Shown here one piece after another: positions 1-13,700 of a stretch of DNA of 64,000 bases. Position 1 is the stretch's first letter, and each line of letters begins with the position of its first letter. A model generated the notes under the pieces. The model worked only from the letters and a program-made list of their open reading frames with translations. It was not told where the DNA came from and searched no databases. Position numbers and translations under genes: made by a program. Source of the DNA: Lichenostomus cassidix (taxonomy: Eukaryota > Chordata > Aves > Passeriformes > Meliphagidae). The stretch is taken from the NCBI GenBank assembly GCA_008360975.2, contig CM039184.1:34769797-34833796 (forward strand), read 5' to 3'.

Positions 1-2539
1 CATCACTGAGGAGCCTAAAATACCTTCACATCTACGTAGGCCAAGTATTTTCCTTCTCTGTTCAACAGTCCTTAGTTGGACCAGGGGCTTTTAATAACTC
101 TTGATAATTTATTCTATAAAAAGACACAAGTTTATGCTTGCCACTGAGATTGCAATCAGATGTTTAATTTCACTTAATTTTCCATTGTATTTTACCTATT
201 TTTGTGAGGCAGGTCAGTCAAATATTAGTTATTGAAATAAGAAATGCTCATACTATAGGCATCTGAGTAAGAGGTGTATGCTTTCCTGCACAGAACTTTT
301 ATTTCTAAATGCTTTACGATTCTCTGAATAATCATTCAGAATTTCAAATGTTTATGTTTTTAAATAATATTTTAATAACTCAATGTTTTACCAAAGAATC
401 CCTTCACCCACTTTGATATTCCCAAGTCCTTTAATTGCTTGGCACACCCAGAAAGCTTCACCGCAAGTGATCAAGGCTGTGAATGACTTAAAACATTGTG
501 GGAATTACCTTCTATCCTGATTAAATCATATGGTAAGTAATGCACTCATTCATTTTGAATAAACTTTCAAAATATGAAATTAGTTGGCTCTGATTTTCCC
601 ACAATGTCATTTTCTGAAGCAGCCTCAGTACTCAGTCTGAAGCACTTTGCCATGCTTTTTGCTAGATAAATTATAAAGTTGTACTTTGATATTTTATTTC
701 ATTTTAGAAAACGTGAACCACCAATTGGAAGGAACCCCACAGTTCTTCAGTGCATGTAGGTCTCAGGAGGCATAAGTGAAGAAACTTTTTTATTTTGCTC
801 TGCCAAGTCTGGGTCAGTCAGTGAAGCAGGCAAAGTATTGAAGAGGCATCCACCTTCACCCTGGAGCAGAGAGAGATAATTCTTCGTTCTTGGTTGTTGT
901 ATTTTATGTAATTAGGATGTATTTTTCCAATCATTCTGGATGCATTCAAGTTGTAAGTAGTTCAGGATGCACATAGTGAATTATTATACTGTTGGCTTAT
1001 ACTGGAAGCTTTATGAGCAGTTCTGCATCCTGATTTGTTAGAGGAAGATGAAACCCCATAAAAGTCAAGCTGAAAGCTACAAAAAACATTACTGCTTTGT
1101 TTTTCCTATTTATGAAGCACTGAACTGTAGAGTACTCTAATGATAGCTTGTATTAATTTTAACAAACTTGAAAATCTTGCTGACTAGTCTAACATTTAGG
1201 TGCTTTTTCATTCTGTTTCTCATCAACCTTTAGCTTTTTGCTGGAGGCACCACATTTGTTATGTTGGTGTAAATAGATAATTACAAACAGTGGTAAAATG
1301 AAACACCACCACTGGTAAAGCTGAGGGTCTTTTAAAGGTTTCATCCCACTCAGCTACAAAAAAATTAATTTAAAATACAATGTATGGATTGCAAACATAT
1401 CAGTTTTATTAACACAAAACCTTTTTTTTTGTTCTGCTCATGAAATAGCTTCAATTCTGTTAGAATATACAGAAAATATTCTGTTTCATAAAACTAACAT
1501 TTTCTGTTTCTTGTTTTCTACTTACACATGAACAGTGGAATTCTTCTTCAGAAACTGCCCATGGGATTTGGGGGGAAAAAAAAAGTAATGCCTCTTCTCA
1601 CAGCCTGGTCTTTAACTAAAGGTTAAATGGTGTAGCAGTTGAAACTCAGGTGATCCTGAGCTGTCTGTTGGAGGTGATCTTTAGCCTCTTGTAAGCAGAG
1701 CTTTACTTTGCAAAGACCCAGGGGATGTGTTGTAGGGGAGGTGGGTTATAATGCCTGACATGTTGTACTGGAGACCTGAAGAAGAGGATACTACAGAGGG
1801 AATAATAAATGTTAAGAGAACAACATGAGGCATGCCAAGTGCCTTCATTCAGAACCTTAACCTGCAGCTGCATCTACTGATGCTGCTTCAAATTTATTTA
1901 TGTCTAGGTAGAATATACTTTACATAGGCCCTGTAAACACTACAGCTCTTAATGCTTTCTTTGGCTTTTGTTCTATTCCATTATCCTGGGTGAAATTCAT
2001 CCTGGGAGCAGACACTGGGCATAAGATTACATGAGACTCAATGAAGTTGTCATATTAAAATGTAATGGGATGTGGACTACATGCTGGCCCTTTTCCAGGG
2101 ATGGCTTTTACCTTTTTTGGCATGAATTTCTGATTTCTTCCTTTGTGAAAGGTCCTCTATTTCTGTCAAGGTGTCTTTGTGCACCTTAGAAATTAATACA
2201 TATTTTACTCCTTTATTGAAAATGTGACAAGAATACTGGAAAAAAGGTAATGTCTTTTCTATTTTTTCATCATAGTGAGACTAGTTGCAGAACAGGAAAA
2301 AGAAATAAGTATAAATTCACTGGCACTTCGTAAATATTATTTGTAAGGAATATCCTCAAAATCATATTCCTCCTTTTTTTCCCTGTCCCATTTTAATATC
2401 AGCATGTGCTCCAACGGACCTTAAAAAAATTATAAATATATTAGACCACTTTTTTTTAAATTTCCCTGCTATGCAAAAGAGTAATCAATATTACAGCACT
2501 GTAGTTTTTTGATGCCCTGATTCTGTTATGCATAAATAC

Positions 2540-2595
2540 CATGCAATATGAGAATGCAAATACCATGCATAAAAATCATGCAATATGAGAATGCA
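2540..2595. repeat. Short direct repeat, 19 bp units 37 bp apart
   Basis: CATGCAATATGAGAATGCA occurs at 2540-2558 and again at 2577-2595, with the intervening bases also ATGCATAAA-like. It looks like a local duplication, not a dispersed element. Confidence 0.75.
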
Positions 2596-4422
2596 TATTG
2601 CATCCACAGGTTTTACTAACCTTGTTTTCATATGATCTTTGATAAAAGTAAGGATAATACCCTGTCATAAATCTGAAAACAGGGATGTATTTTATAATAA
2701 TCTTTTTGAAACATCAAGTTACAGAATTCACTTTTGCCATCTGCTTAGCACTGACTTATCAAAAGTTGTATTATAATTTAATTAATTTGCTGGTTTTTTC
2801 AACTATGACAGTAAGTTTTAAAGTTTTTTTTCATATTGTGTATTCAAGTATTTATGCGTATTCAATTTTCCCTATGCTTCATGGAAGTCACATTTTCAAG
2901 GAGAGCAGATAGCTCAGGAAAAAAACTGCACATACAGACACACTCAAGCACAAATGCTGTATTTATGACATAGTTTATTCTGATAGAAACAGAAATTAGG
3001 TATGTTGGGTGAATGGGAAAATTTTAGGCTAAAGAAAAAATACTTTTTTTTTGTTGTCCTTGCATTAGAAGGAGAAACAGTAGCCATATGCAGTTTTCCA
3101 GGGGTATTAAAATAGTCTAGTGTTAGAACTGTGTAAGCAAATGTGAATTGCAAGATAGGAATAAGGCATATGGCAAAGTGGTTGAATATCTTATTGCAGG
3201 AGCTGTAAACTGATTTCATTTTAGGTCAGTTATTGACGTTCCCCAGATCTCAAACCACAGCTTCTACAATCCTCCTTTAGCAATATTCTTCATTTGTGTC
3301 AAATGTGGTGTTTTATATTGGTTTTTTTTCAAAATAGAAAAATTCTCTTGCATTTTCTAAGTAGTTTTAAGAGGCAAAAACAAAAAGCAAGTGCTTTGTA
3401 TCAAGCTGAATAAATGACTGAAAAAAAGAGAAGGTTGTTGCTTTCCAACTTCTTTCTTATGCCACAGCTTCAAAGTGTGACTAACTGGTTGTTACACTCT
3501 GTAATAAATATTCTTCAACTGAAGAAGTGTTCAATTGGCTGTTAACACTTTAAATTAATCAGTGTGTACCTCATAGCCTGCTAGAACTCATTTTTGAGAC
3601 TGTAAAGTGCCATGTCTGTCATCTTCTAGTACAACATATATACACACTTTTCTCCACAATACCTTTAAAGTAACTCTAAAGTGATCTCCAGGGACCATAC
3701 TTGTCATGAGATAATTACTGTCCTGTACTATATGAAACTCTTGACTGCTCTTCCTGTTTTAGGATATCCCAGGAGAATAATCACTGTATAACAATGCCTT
3801 TTCTATGGTGATTTAATATCTTCTTATGCTGATTGACAAAGCAGCCAAAGATGAAATTAATTTATCTTGTACCAGTAGTTTCTTGGCACAGTTTGAAGCA
3901 AAAAGACATCAAGCAATGCTACTCAGAAGTGTACAACTGTCCTCCTTCCTGAAATCAGGTTTCAGCTACCTACATGTAAGAAGGTATGAAACACGACACC
4001 TGGTAAGCTCATTTTTCTCAACCACTTTTTCTAATCAGGTTTAAGATTTCACTGGGTATTTCCTAGCTGAATATGCACAATTTATGAATATGCACCTGAG
4101 CAATTTACAGTTAGGGTCTCATTGGGGTTAGGTCACCACTGCCAGGTGGGGTTGGGTTGTACAAAGGTAACCCAGATACCCAAATATAGGAGGAAGCAAA
4201 TCAGGAGGACCTGTGCAGGCTGACTTTGCTGAGCAGAGAGGGAGTGGGAAACTGCTGGGGAAACCTCAGTGGTTCTGTGCACCTTTTTCATGGGAGAATG
4301 GCACAACTGCTTCTCTTAGGCTCTCCAAGGGATGTGATACACATCTTGGTCAGACTAAAACTTGGAACACAGCTGCTGGGGCTAAAAGGTTGCTGTTCCT
4401 GACCACCTCACATACCAGCATT

Positions 4423-4457
4423 TCATGGAACAGTTTTTCACCTCATGGAACAGTTTT
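4423..4457. repeat. Short tandem duplication, 20 bp period
   Basis: TCATGGAACAGTTTT is present at 4423-4437 and 4443-4457, separated by five bases. This is a small local duplication with no other recognised feature. Confidence 0.75.
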
Positions 4458-5639
4458 CTCCCCTCCCAGCCTCTGTGGTGTCTAGCTCCCAGAACAGCTA
4501 GACCTTCTCATTCAGGGGGCAAAGCCTGTGTTAGTTTGTAAGATTCTCTGACTCATGTCAGTAAAAAAACATGGTACTTTGAAAGGAAAAGGGAACCAGG
4601 TCAGAGGCAGTTTGAAAAGGAGAGGAGGGAAAAAAAGCATTTACAAATCCAAATTAATATTTTAGTTGTCAAAGGAAGAATGACTGCTTATTAAAGATAG
4701 GGGTTTAGTTTTGTGAATGTTTTTATGGCTACATGTTCTTTTGAAATATGTCCATCTCTTTTAACAAAGAAAAGTACCAAAACCCCAAAAATCAACACCT
4801 TAAATTTTATTTCTTATGTAATGCAGCAAGGAGGCATATGAAAAGAAGGCTGGAAACCATTTAAATAATTGTTTGATTTATTTTGAGAAAAAGTGAAGTT
4901 ATATGGGAATTTCTTATTCCTCTCTCCGTCTGAAAGAAAGAGATAAAGAATGATATACCAATGATTTGTGGTGCAATTTTTGATTTGTCCTTAAGATATT
5001 TGAGAAAATATTATCTTTATTTCCCCTTTTTCTTCTCATATTATTTGATATGTGGGAAAATTAATAAAAGAAATTACATACAAAAAAGCAGCCCATAACT
5101 GCTGCATACTCAATTTGATAAATGTGAGCCATACTCAGTGTGATATTTAACAGAAATGAAAATATGAAGGTACTAAAATTATACCTCTTTTTTTTTTTCT
5201 CTTCATTTGTTCTGTTATTAAATGAAAGGAAATCTGAATATTATGTATCTTGACAATGGACTCTTACATAGTGAAACACCATTTAGTGTTATTAAAATGT
5301 GAGTTATTCTTGTAATTGAATTTTTTTCAACACTGAAACAATGATTGATGTACATAATATTCACTTGATAATTCACAGAAAATACAGTAATAGTAAATTT
5401 CTAAAAGCAATTAAGTTGTCTTTCGCTAACATTGAAATTACAAGCAAAGAATGCTTATTAAATTAATAAAAGTGATGCATATATAATTGAGATTGAGGTA
5501 GAAACTAATATAAACTGAATTAAAACATATTTTTACACATAATAATCCTCTAATAATACTTCTGTTTGCTTAGACAGGCAACCACAAGCTCCATCTATGC
5601 ACCTTGATGCGGAAGTGAAAATATATGTTTAGGTTAAGC

Positions 5640-5705
5640 AACACTAAATTAATGGCTGTACTGAATGCTCTTAGAGGTCTTTTCCAACCTTAATGATTCT
5701 ACATC
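5640..5705 (+). mobile_element. CR1 LINE 3' tail fragment
   Basis: The stretch AGAGGTCTTTTCCAACCTTA followed by ATGATTCTA matches the characteristic 3' end of avian CR1 retrotransposons. Only the last few tens of bases are recognisable, so this is a heavily 5'-truncated, decayed copy. CR1 copies are usually truncated this way. Confidence 0.6.
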
Positions 5706-6350
5706 ACTGAAAAACTCATCACAGAAAGCTTTATGAGGGGGAAAGGCAGCCCAGTGCTTCTTTCTCTGTTTTCCATATGGAAAATAAGAACTTTTCCCCA
5801 CCTTACTGTTATGTTGGTCTTCATCTGTGTAAGATCGTAAAGAAGGTCTCAGGTGCTATGGTAACAGTGACTTATGAGCCTGACAAATCACAAAAAAATC
5901 ACTTTATCATTTGAATAAAATGAAAAATGTATTTGCTTGTAGAGACATAGAAAATTAAAAGAAGGCAGAGAAAGCCTGGAAGGATGATGTGCACAAAGCA
6001 AAGACAAGCACAGAATGTAAGTGCAACAGTGTTGTGGTGCCATGCAATGAAGAATTTCATAGATGGTCAAAAAAAGAGTGACTTCCAGAACCACCTTAAA
6101 AGCAGGAATTATATAAAGACCTTCCCATTGTGGTCAAGATACAATTTGCCATACTTTGGCAATGCTTGTTCTCTGGTTGTTATATATTTTACAGAAGAAA
6201 GTATTTAGAAAATACTCATTTAAATTATTTTTGCTATCGCTTTTTGTTGATTATTAATACCTATTCTCGATCATAAAGACTGAATGGTTAGTGTGGGGGG
6301 AAAAATATATGATATATATATTTTAGAAATCTCTGAAAATGAGGTGAAAG
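5706..6350. other. Intergenic stretch between two CR1 tails, no gene seen
   Basis: AT-rich sequence with a GGGGGG/AATATATGATATATATAT simple patch around 6294-6323. Two overlapping open frames on opposite strands near 5900-6200 are under 75 codons and show no recognisable protein. Confidence 0.5.
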
Positions 6351-6351
6351 A

Positions 6352-6442
6352 CATGCCTGCCATTGGCAGGGCCTTTGGAATGAGATGATTTTTAAGGTCC
6401 CTTCCAACCCAAACCATTCAATGACTCTGTGATGACTCTATG
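6352..6442 (+). mobile_element. CR1 LINE 3' end fragment
   Basis: The segment contains GGTCCCTTCCAACCCAAACC followed by repeated GACTCTGTGATGACTCTATG-like tail units, the hallmark 3' terminus of CR1. The preceding CATTGGCAGGGCC resembles the CR1 3'UTR. The copy is severely truncated and has no coding portion. Confidence 0.75.
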
Positions 6443-9400
6443 AAAAGCTTCAGTCTTACTGCCATAACCCAAAGTTTCACTACTCTTTATAGGTTATAAA
6501 AGAGAGGCTCCTTGTGCTTTTCGGAACTTAGACTTCTTGGATTCCAATTATTGGAGTCTCAGTGAAATATCATGTACCAAATACTACTCTAATGTTGCTA
6601 GTTTAGAATTGTTTCTTGGAGAAAAAAATCCATGTATGAAAGCAAAGCACCTTACTTTCTTTCAAACACTGCAATTGTTTGAAGCTATTCACAGATTATA
6701 CCATGGCTTTGTCAAATTTTCCTAGAAATCTTCCTAAAGTGTGTTTCCAAGTAAATGATGAATCTGTTGAGTGCATGTCTATGAATGTTATTTCTAGGTA
6801 AAGAGTGGCACTGAAGTCCTGCTCTGTTTCCTTCTGGAATTCCAAATAATCTTCCTAAAGCAGTGTTTTCTATCCATGCTCAGGCTTTTGGCATAAAGAG
6901 CAGGAGAACCAAAGTGCAGGAAAAGCTTTGCTTCTCTGGGACTCTTGGTTTCCATGATTTATTCCAAAACACTCCACATTGATTTACCCAAATGAAGTGA
7001 TAACAGGAGTTTTGTTCCATGGGACCAAGGCTTCTCACCAAATCACTGCCTGTAATTCAATGTCACAGTGTCAGCAACAGAAAAACCCCAGCCTTTTCTT
7101 CATATGGGACTTGCCTGTATCTTTGCTTTCTACTGCTTTGTAAGAGAAGTGAAATATGCACACCTGAGCACCAGCTGTTACTGTTGGCAAGCCTCCACTT
7201 GCACAAGTTATAGAGGTGCAGGGTGACAAATTAACACCATCACACCGGGAAAATGGTTCCTGTGTTCTTTTTTTATTACTAGTTGAAGTTTCTTCAAGTG
7301 TAGCAAAGCATAAAACTATGTTTTTGTTCTTTCCTGGATGGCAGGACTGACCTTCAACCAAATATTTAAGGAACTCTGCAGAGCCTGATGTGCTCCACAC
7401 TGCATGATTTGATGGGAAGGAAGCCTAGCTCTACAGGAGGGCATCGAGAAAGTGAGATAAAGCAGCACTTTGAAAGGAGCAGCAGCAGGACATATCTCAA
7501 AATATTATCAAAGAAAACTGTTTTCTTAAAGGGCAGCCGTCTCTGTTGAAGAGGTAATACATTTGCATTGCAACAATTTTGGAAGGTATGTAATTTTCAG
7601 TGTGGTGTCATGGCATTCAGACTAAATACCACACACAAAAAGAGGTTTTTATAATCTATTGTATGTTTTTAAAACCTGCCTGAAAGTGTGTCTGTGACTA
7701 TAAAGAACTTCAGCAGTTTAAAGAGTTCTGCAACTTTCTCACCTAAATGAAAAAATATTTCTTTCCCCTTTAAAGGAAGACATACAGATAAGTATTAGAA
7801 GTATTTGTTGGAAGTGTAAATGCTATATATAGATGTTATAGATATATAGAGCAGATGTGGTAAAAGCACATTATAGAAAATATTTCTTTCCAGTTTCATT
7901 TATTTTCTCCAGAATGTGTTTCTGAAGGAACCATCTAGACTCTTACATGTAAATGTCAGGAACAATATTTTTAAAGAAAGAATTCATAAAACTTACTTGA
8001 AAATAAATTTGGAGACTTACACACATACTGTCATATAATATTTCAGTGTGTTTTTATAAAATGTTTAAATGTTCTATGATTATCACACTTGAATATATAA
8101 CATCAAGACTGAAGGCAAAGGAATGTCAGAAGAAATACATTATAAGAATAAAATTACATCAAACTAGCCTTCTAAGTAAGTAACACTCAGGCGTGGCACT
8201 GGCAAAGTCAAAACAAATAATGATTTTCATGTTCAAATTCATATCTGAATGATACTATCAAGCAACTGTGCCATGAACCCTGTACCTTGTCTGAATGTTA
8301 TATAATCTTTCTCTCTGATTTAGTCAAATTGTTTTCATTACTCTGGGCTTTAATTGTAACATGATAAAATGAGCATAAACATCTAAATTTACATGATATG
8401 CATGCTAGGTGGCCTCTTTTCAAAAAAACTCTTCCCCACAAAAAAAACCCAAACAACAACCAAAAAAAAAAAACCCCAAACCACTTCCCACACAATAAAA
8501 AACATAACCATGACTATATTTAAGAAAAATATTAACGGAATTATTCCAGTTTTTGACTAACACTTTCAAACTTAAAAATTCAACTACAGATATTTGCTAT
8601 GAGCTCTTAACTGTCCTGATTTATCTGAGCATGATTTGATTGTCTTAGCATCCTCTTCTGCCAAAATGCTGCAGCATTAGAAATGTATCAACACAGTTGC
8701 TGATGATCCTACTGGTCAGAGCAACATTCCTTAACTGCTGAATCCCATCTCTGACAGGGCCAATCATAGGTGCATAGGGAAAGCATATTGAACATATAGG
8801 TAGAGTAGATGCATGATCTTTCAGTATTTCCTCCAAAAGTCAGTAATTTATATTTTATTATTTTCCTCTCATATAATATATTCTAGCTTTTGATGGGAAT
8901 CCTTTTATTACTTTAATTATTTCTTAACCCATTTTGGTTACTGCCAAAAGCCATGACAAAGTTATATTATTTATAGTTGTTATTTTCTTTCACTTGTTTA
9001 AATCTCTTGCTTGATATTTTAAGGGCATCACATAGTTCAAGTGTTTCAGCATGAAAAAGTGAACAGATTTTTTCCCCACATAATTCAGAGCCTTCATAAG
9101 CCCATAGTGCTTTATCAGATTCTCTCCAAGCCATCCCTTTTTCAAAGTGGATAATATATAGCTGCCTATATATTTTTATAAAGAAGCTACCCGATGGTTT
9201 GCCTCATCACCCTTTGTTTGATGTCTATGGTTTTCTTTTTTTAAATTACTAATTGAAGTGTGTGTAACGAAATTTATCAATTTTCTTTGTGCATTGTTGC
9301 AGAATAACCTAAATTCCTCTAGGAAGCTGAAATTCCAGCAGTGATCTTCCTTTCCTCTGGCAGTAAAGCTGATTGAAAGTATAAGTAATCTGCTTAACAT

Positions 9401-10640
9401 GCTGGCAATCTCACATTGAAATATTGAGCAAATATCACATGACCTGTGTGATTTATTACTATTCAATTTATTGATCTCTTATTGAAAATGATTTATTAGC
9501 ATGTCTGACTGAAACAATTCCTCAGACTTATCTCTTGTAAAGAATACTCTATGTACAAGCTTCCCTTAGCTTCTCAGTATTGAGATGCTCAAATGTTCTG
9601 TGGTGGCTTTTTCTTCCCATAACATTCCTGTCTGTACTACAGATCTATTCACCCTAAAAACGCAGCTCTTTGGCACAGGATTGCAAGGCCACACAGCTGT
9701 TGGGAAGATTCTATGCTTATGATAAATATGTAAAATCATTCATAGCCTTGGACTATTTACTAAGACATTCCTCAAATCTTTTTGTTTTTTGTCTTGTATT
9801 TTTAATGGTTTCACATTTGTCCTGTCAAAGGTAATGATTCTCTTGGTCTGATTTACTAGCAACTTCCCTATCTCTGATTTATTTTTGCTGTAAGATCCTC
9901 CTCTTTCATTATAAATGGCCTCTTTTTTCAGAGACAGGGCCTTTTAGATGGGCTTTTGCTCTAGTGCTATTTTTATTCTGATTGGCTAGTGTGGTGCCTT
10001 TATCTGTTTTCCATGATGTATTTTACCCTGTGAGCTGCTCTTTTTCATTTCCTTTTGTCTTCAAGCTTCACATTTTTATATATCACTGCTAATTGAAGGC
10101 AAGAAACTATGAATAGTTGATACTGTTTCTCATATTTCTATAAGGATATAGTGACTGTCACAAAGTCACTATTTGACAACTGTTTTTTGAACCAAGTCAT
10201 GCCCTTGACCCAGGATTAAATCAGGTTGTTTTTTCTCTCTTTTTGCAAGCTCTGAAAAAAGCTGCTGTGAGTAGCAGTCATATATGACATCAAAAACATG
10301 TACTTTAAATTATATATCATCTGACATTTATCTGCTTTGGATTATATTTTCATTTATGGCTTTATTGACCATTTGGTACAAGATTTACATTAAGGAGTCT
10401 AACTGAGGCTTTCTTCTGACCTAAAAATAGATCAATCAAACTTCTGATCCTGTTCACTTACATAGAGTGAACTGTAGTTACTACTGAAATGCAAGCCAGA
10501 ATTACTTTGGGAACCTTCATTTCAAAAGGGCCATGGGAAATCTAGTCCACAGATAAGGAATGAAAATATACTGGTTTTTAAACAGGGAAGGAAGAAATTT
10601 CTTCCATAAGCTGAAGAATCTGATATTAAGGCAATGTTTT
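6443..10640. other. AT-rich intergenic stretch, no gene seen
   Basis: Nothing beyond random short frames (under 110 codons), A-rich tracts around 8437-8473 and TA-rich patches near 7824-7848 could be supported. The longest frame, about 109 codons on the minus strand at 7071-7400, has no recognisable domain. Confidence 0.5.
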
Positions 10641-10741
10641 CAGGCACATGGTGTGATTCTTGAGGTGTCCTGTGCAGGGCCAGGAGTTGGACTCAATGAT
10701 CTTGATGGGTCCCCTCCAACTCAGCATATTCTGTGATTCTA
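10641..10741 (+). mobile_element. CR1 LINE 3' end fragment
   Basis: TTGGACTCAATGATCTTGAT, GGGTCCCCTCCAACTCAGC and a tail ATTCTGTGATTCTAAG give the order expected for a CR1 3'UTR and terminal repeat. Only about 100 bases are recognisable. Confidence 0.75.
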
Positions 10742-13700
10742 AGAGATGTTTAAAGATTAAAGCAAATTTCACCAAAGAGCAGACATAGGGATAGGCCCCA
10801 GAGGAGCTGTGGAGTTCTGCAAGAGTAAAATAAAGTTGCCTACAGAATAATGGCGAATATTGTAAAACTTCCTTGGTTACACAAGACTCAAAACTCCTCT
10901 TTCTCCCCCCAGCTGCAGAATAGAAAATTGCTCTTATGAGGAGAAATACAAGCTAGAAATTGTGCTTTAATTTAGACTTTTGCTATGTGGTGTATTTTGT
11001 AATTTCACTTGACAAGGTTTCAAGATAACTAGAAGAAATAAGTATTTTCCCAAATTACTAAGGTATGTCTCTGTTTTGCTGAGCCTGTGCATTTGCTACA
11101 CATTGGATTTGTACTAGACTCTGGTATTCCTTCTCTGAAATGGCAAACATACCCATGGAACTCCACACAAAGTGCCATTGTAAATGAAATGCTAAACTAA
11201 AGTACTCATTATGAATTGCCTACCCATGTAATCTGTAAATTACTTTCAGTAATCCATAAAAGGAAACAGAGTGTGCCATGTTAAAGGTTTATGCTATATC
11301 TCAATGAGTGCAGCTCTGCAGTTGCATTTATTCACTCTGGCAAAATTTCCTAATGCTTCAGGTGAAGAAAGGTCTTCAGCATCTTATCCTTGTAGTCCAG
11401 ATCTCCAAGACGGCAAGAAAAAGATGTTCCTATAGCTGTTCAGATAAAATAGTCTAATTCTTTGACAGACAAACCTAGAATGAATAGTTGAAGTCTGGGG
11501 AATAGCATTGCAATACTGAACAGGGAAGAAATGGAAACTGTATCATGCCATTCTGATTTACTGCATAGCATAAATGCATGTTTTAAATGAAAAATCTTTG
11601 AGGCCTTTCTTCCATTTTGATGTACCTCTGCCTCAGAACTCTCTTGATGCCATGCTCAAGGCAGCGTTACTCTGTAACATACACATGCTTAATCCTGCCC
11701 CTCCAAAGAATGCAACTGGTTCATTAGACAAGGGGTCTCTTGTAAAGCTGGTATCCAATCCTATAGTTTATATATATACTAGTCAGCCTTAGTCATCGAG
11801 GGCTACTCAAGTGTTTACAGTGAATTACGAAAAATTTACAGGATTGTTGTGAGAGAGAAAAAAACAAGCTGTGTCTTCAGAAATGCTGACAATGTCATAA
11901 TATAGAAAGACAAGTCTGGGTGCTTTATGATCCATATCAGAGGAAGATTTCAGCATTGCTGATATTTTAGTACAGCTGCATAACAAGAAACAGTCAAAAG
12001 AATAAAACTACATGGCTGAGATTCAAATATGCTCGTAAAGCACAGAGTTTGGAAGCTCAGTGAGCTTTGTAGCCCCAGTAATTCTCACTTGTGTCATATC
12101 AGAAGCCTTAGGCCCTCCTGTCCTATGATGGCATCTTGTTAGCAAGCAGCAGACCCCAGCAGAAACAAAGGCTTAGGGCAGCTCTGCCTAACTGCCCATG
12201 AACTCCAGTTTCATTACAATTCTGCCTAACAAGAGATTCAGTTACTAATTTGATTTTTAGAAGAGAAAACCTTAGCAAATTAAAAGCAGCAAACATTCCC
12301 AAATGATTTGCTGCAAAGTAGAATAAATGAGTAACTGCTTTAAAGGAATCATATTCCATTAATTTCATATAACAGCAAAAGTAGTTGGTTTTTTCCTTGT
12401 TTATGGGTGAAATTGTCTAGTTTGAAAACATCCATTATTGGAAGTATTGGTGTTTAAGGTGGTTTATAGAAAATACTTGATTATTGAATTCCTTGATGCA
12501 AAAGGTGCCATTTGAACAGTATTATCAGTGTCAGGGTACAAGCAAGTCATCATTGCCTTATTCAAAAATTGCTTCAGAGTTCAGGAGAGAAACGTATTTG
12601 GAAAACAGTAGGAAGATTTTCATGCTTAACATCCTTACCACACAATTACAAGGTATGAGAAATATTTCTCACATGGATGTCTCATGGTCTAGTGAAATAA
12701 TTGCTCTAACAACCGGATTAAAGATCGAACAACCTAGGGATACTCAAAGTATATTTTGCCATTGTTTTCCCAGTACAAGTTTTACAAGACATTCTAACAA
12801 GAGTTAACTACAATAGAAGAAATTAAACAGATGAAAACTGGAACAGATGGGTCTATTCTTGGTTTTGACATCTAGAAGGATTTGAGAATCTAAGATGCCT
12901 TGACCTATTTTGCAGGGTAAGAGCTAAGGCAAAGATTTTCAATAATTCTTGAAATAGCAACATTCTCTTCAAATATAAAAACATAGAAAAAGGATGATTT
13001 CCAGCTATAATGCTAGATAGAATGAAACATTTTTCTTAGCACCAGCATGAGGTACTCTTACTCATCATTCATTCTCCACCATCTTAATGTTTTTCTCTGC
13101 CATTTCCATCACTTTTCTGCAAGCAAAATAAAACAGATGTGTCAATTTTCACATAGAAATCTCTAATTTTGGTGCTCAGCATCATTCACTGTTTTATTTC
13201 CCTTTCCTTTCAAAAAGTTATTTCCCGTTAAAGCTAGGATAAAGCTAAAGTTGTAAAACTTATTCCCCTCCTGGTTTTAAAAACAAAAGGTGAATGAAAA
13301 CATTTATTAATCTTTACTCACCTTAGCAGTGTCACTACAGAGTAATGCTTAATTTACATTAATAATCCCAATTATTTCATTTTGTTCCTGTTGGAGCCCT
13401 GAAAGCCAAATACACATATTTAATTACTTGTCTGATGAGCCCATTTGGTGTTCCATCCTGCAACAGGAATCGGATAAACTAATCTGGATTATTCATGCAT
13501 GTGAAACATGTAGCTATTTTCTGGACAAATAGCCAATTGCACTTAACAGTTTCTCACAGTCAATAGATATATCTAAAGTAAATTGTGATTATTATACAAT
13601 TTCTAAAAATCATGGAAGCAAAACACAAGTTCTGTCTTCAGAGGCTGTTTAGGATCCTAGTACTTATGAGGTAGTAAGCATTGCTTTAGGGCCAAGTAGC

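Larger units (their letters stand above)
1..5635. other. AT-rich intergenic stretch, no gene seen
   Basis: No coding exon, RNA gene or recognisable transposon could be supported. Open frames here are all shorter than about 95 codons and look random. Local features are two short direct duplications (2540-2595 and 4423-4457) and a slightly GC-richer patch at about 4140-4500 that I could not assign. Confidence 0.6.

Noticed and set aside
10148..10172. Small hairpin ATAGTGACT / AGTCACTAT
   Set aside because: Nine-base arms are common by chance in this much DNA, and nothing around it suggests a function.
12484..12807. A 107-codon open frame in the intergenic region
   Set aside because: No known domain, no promoter or splice context, and a length expected by chance in 64 kb of six-frame sequence.
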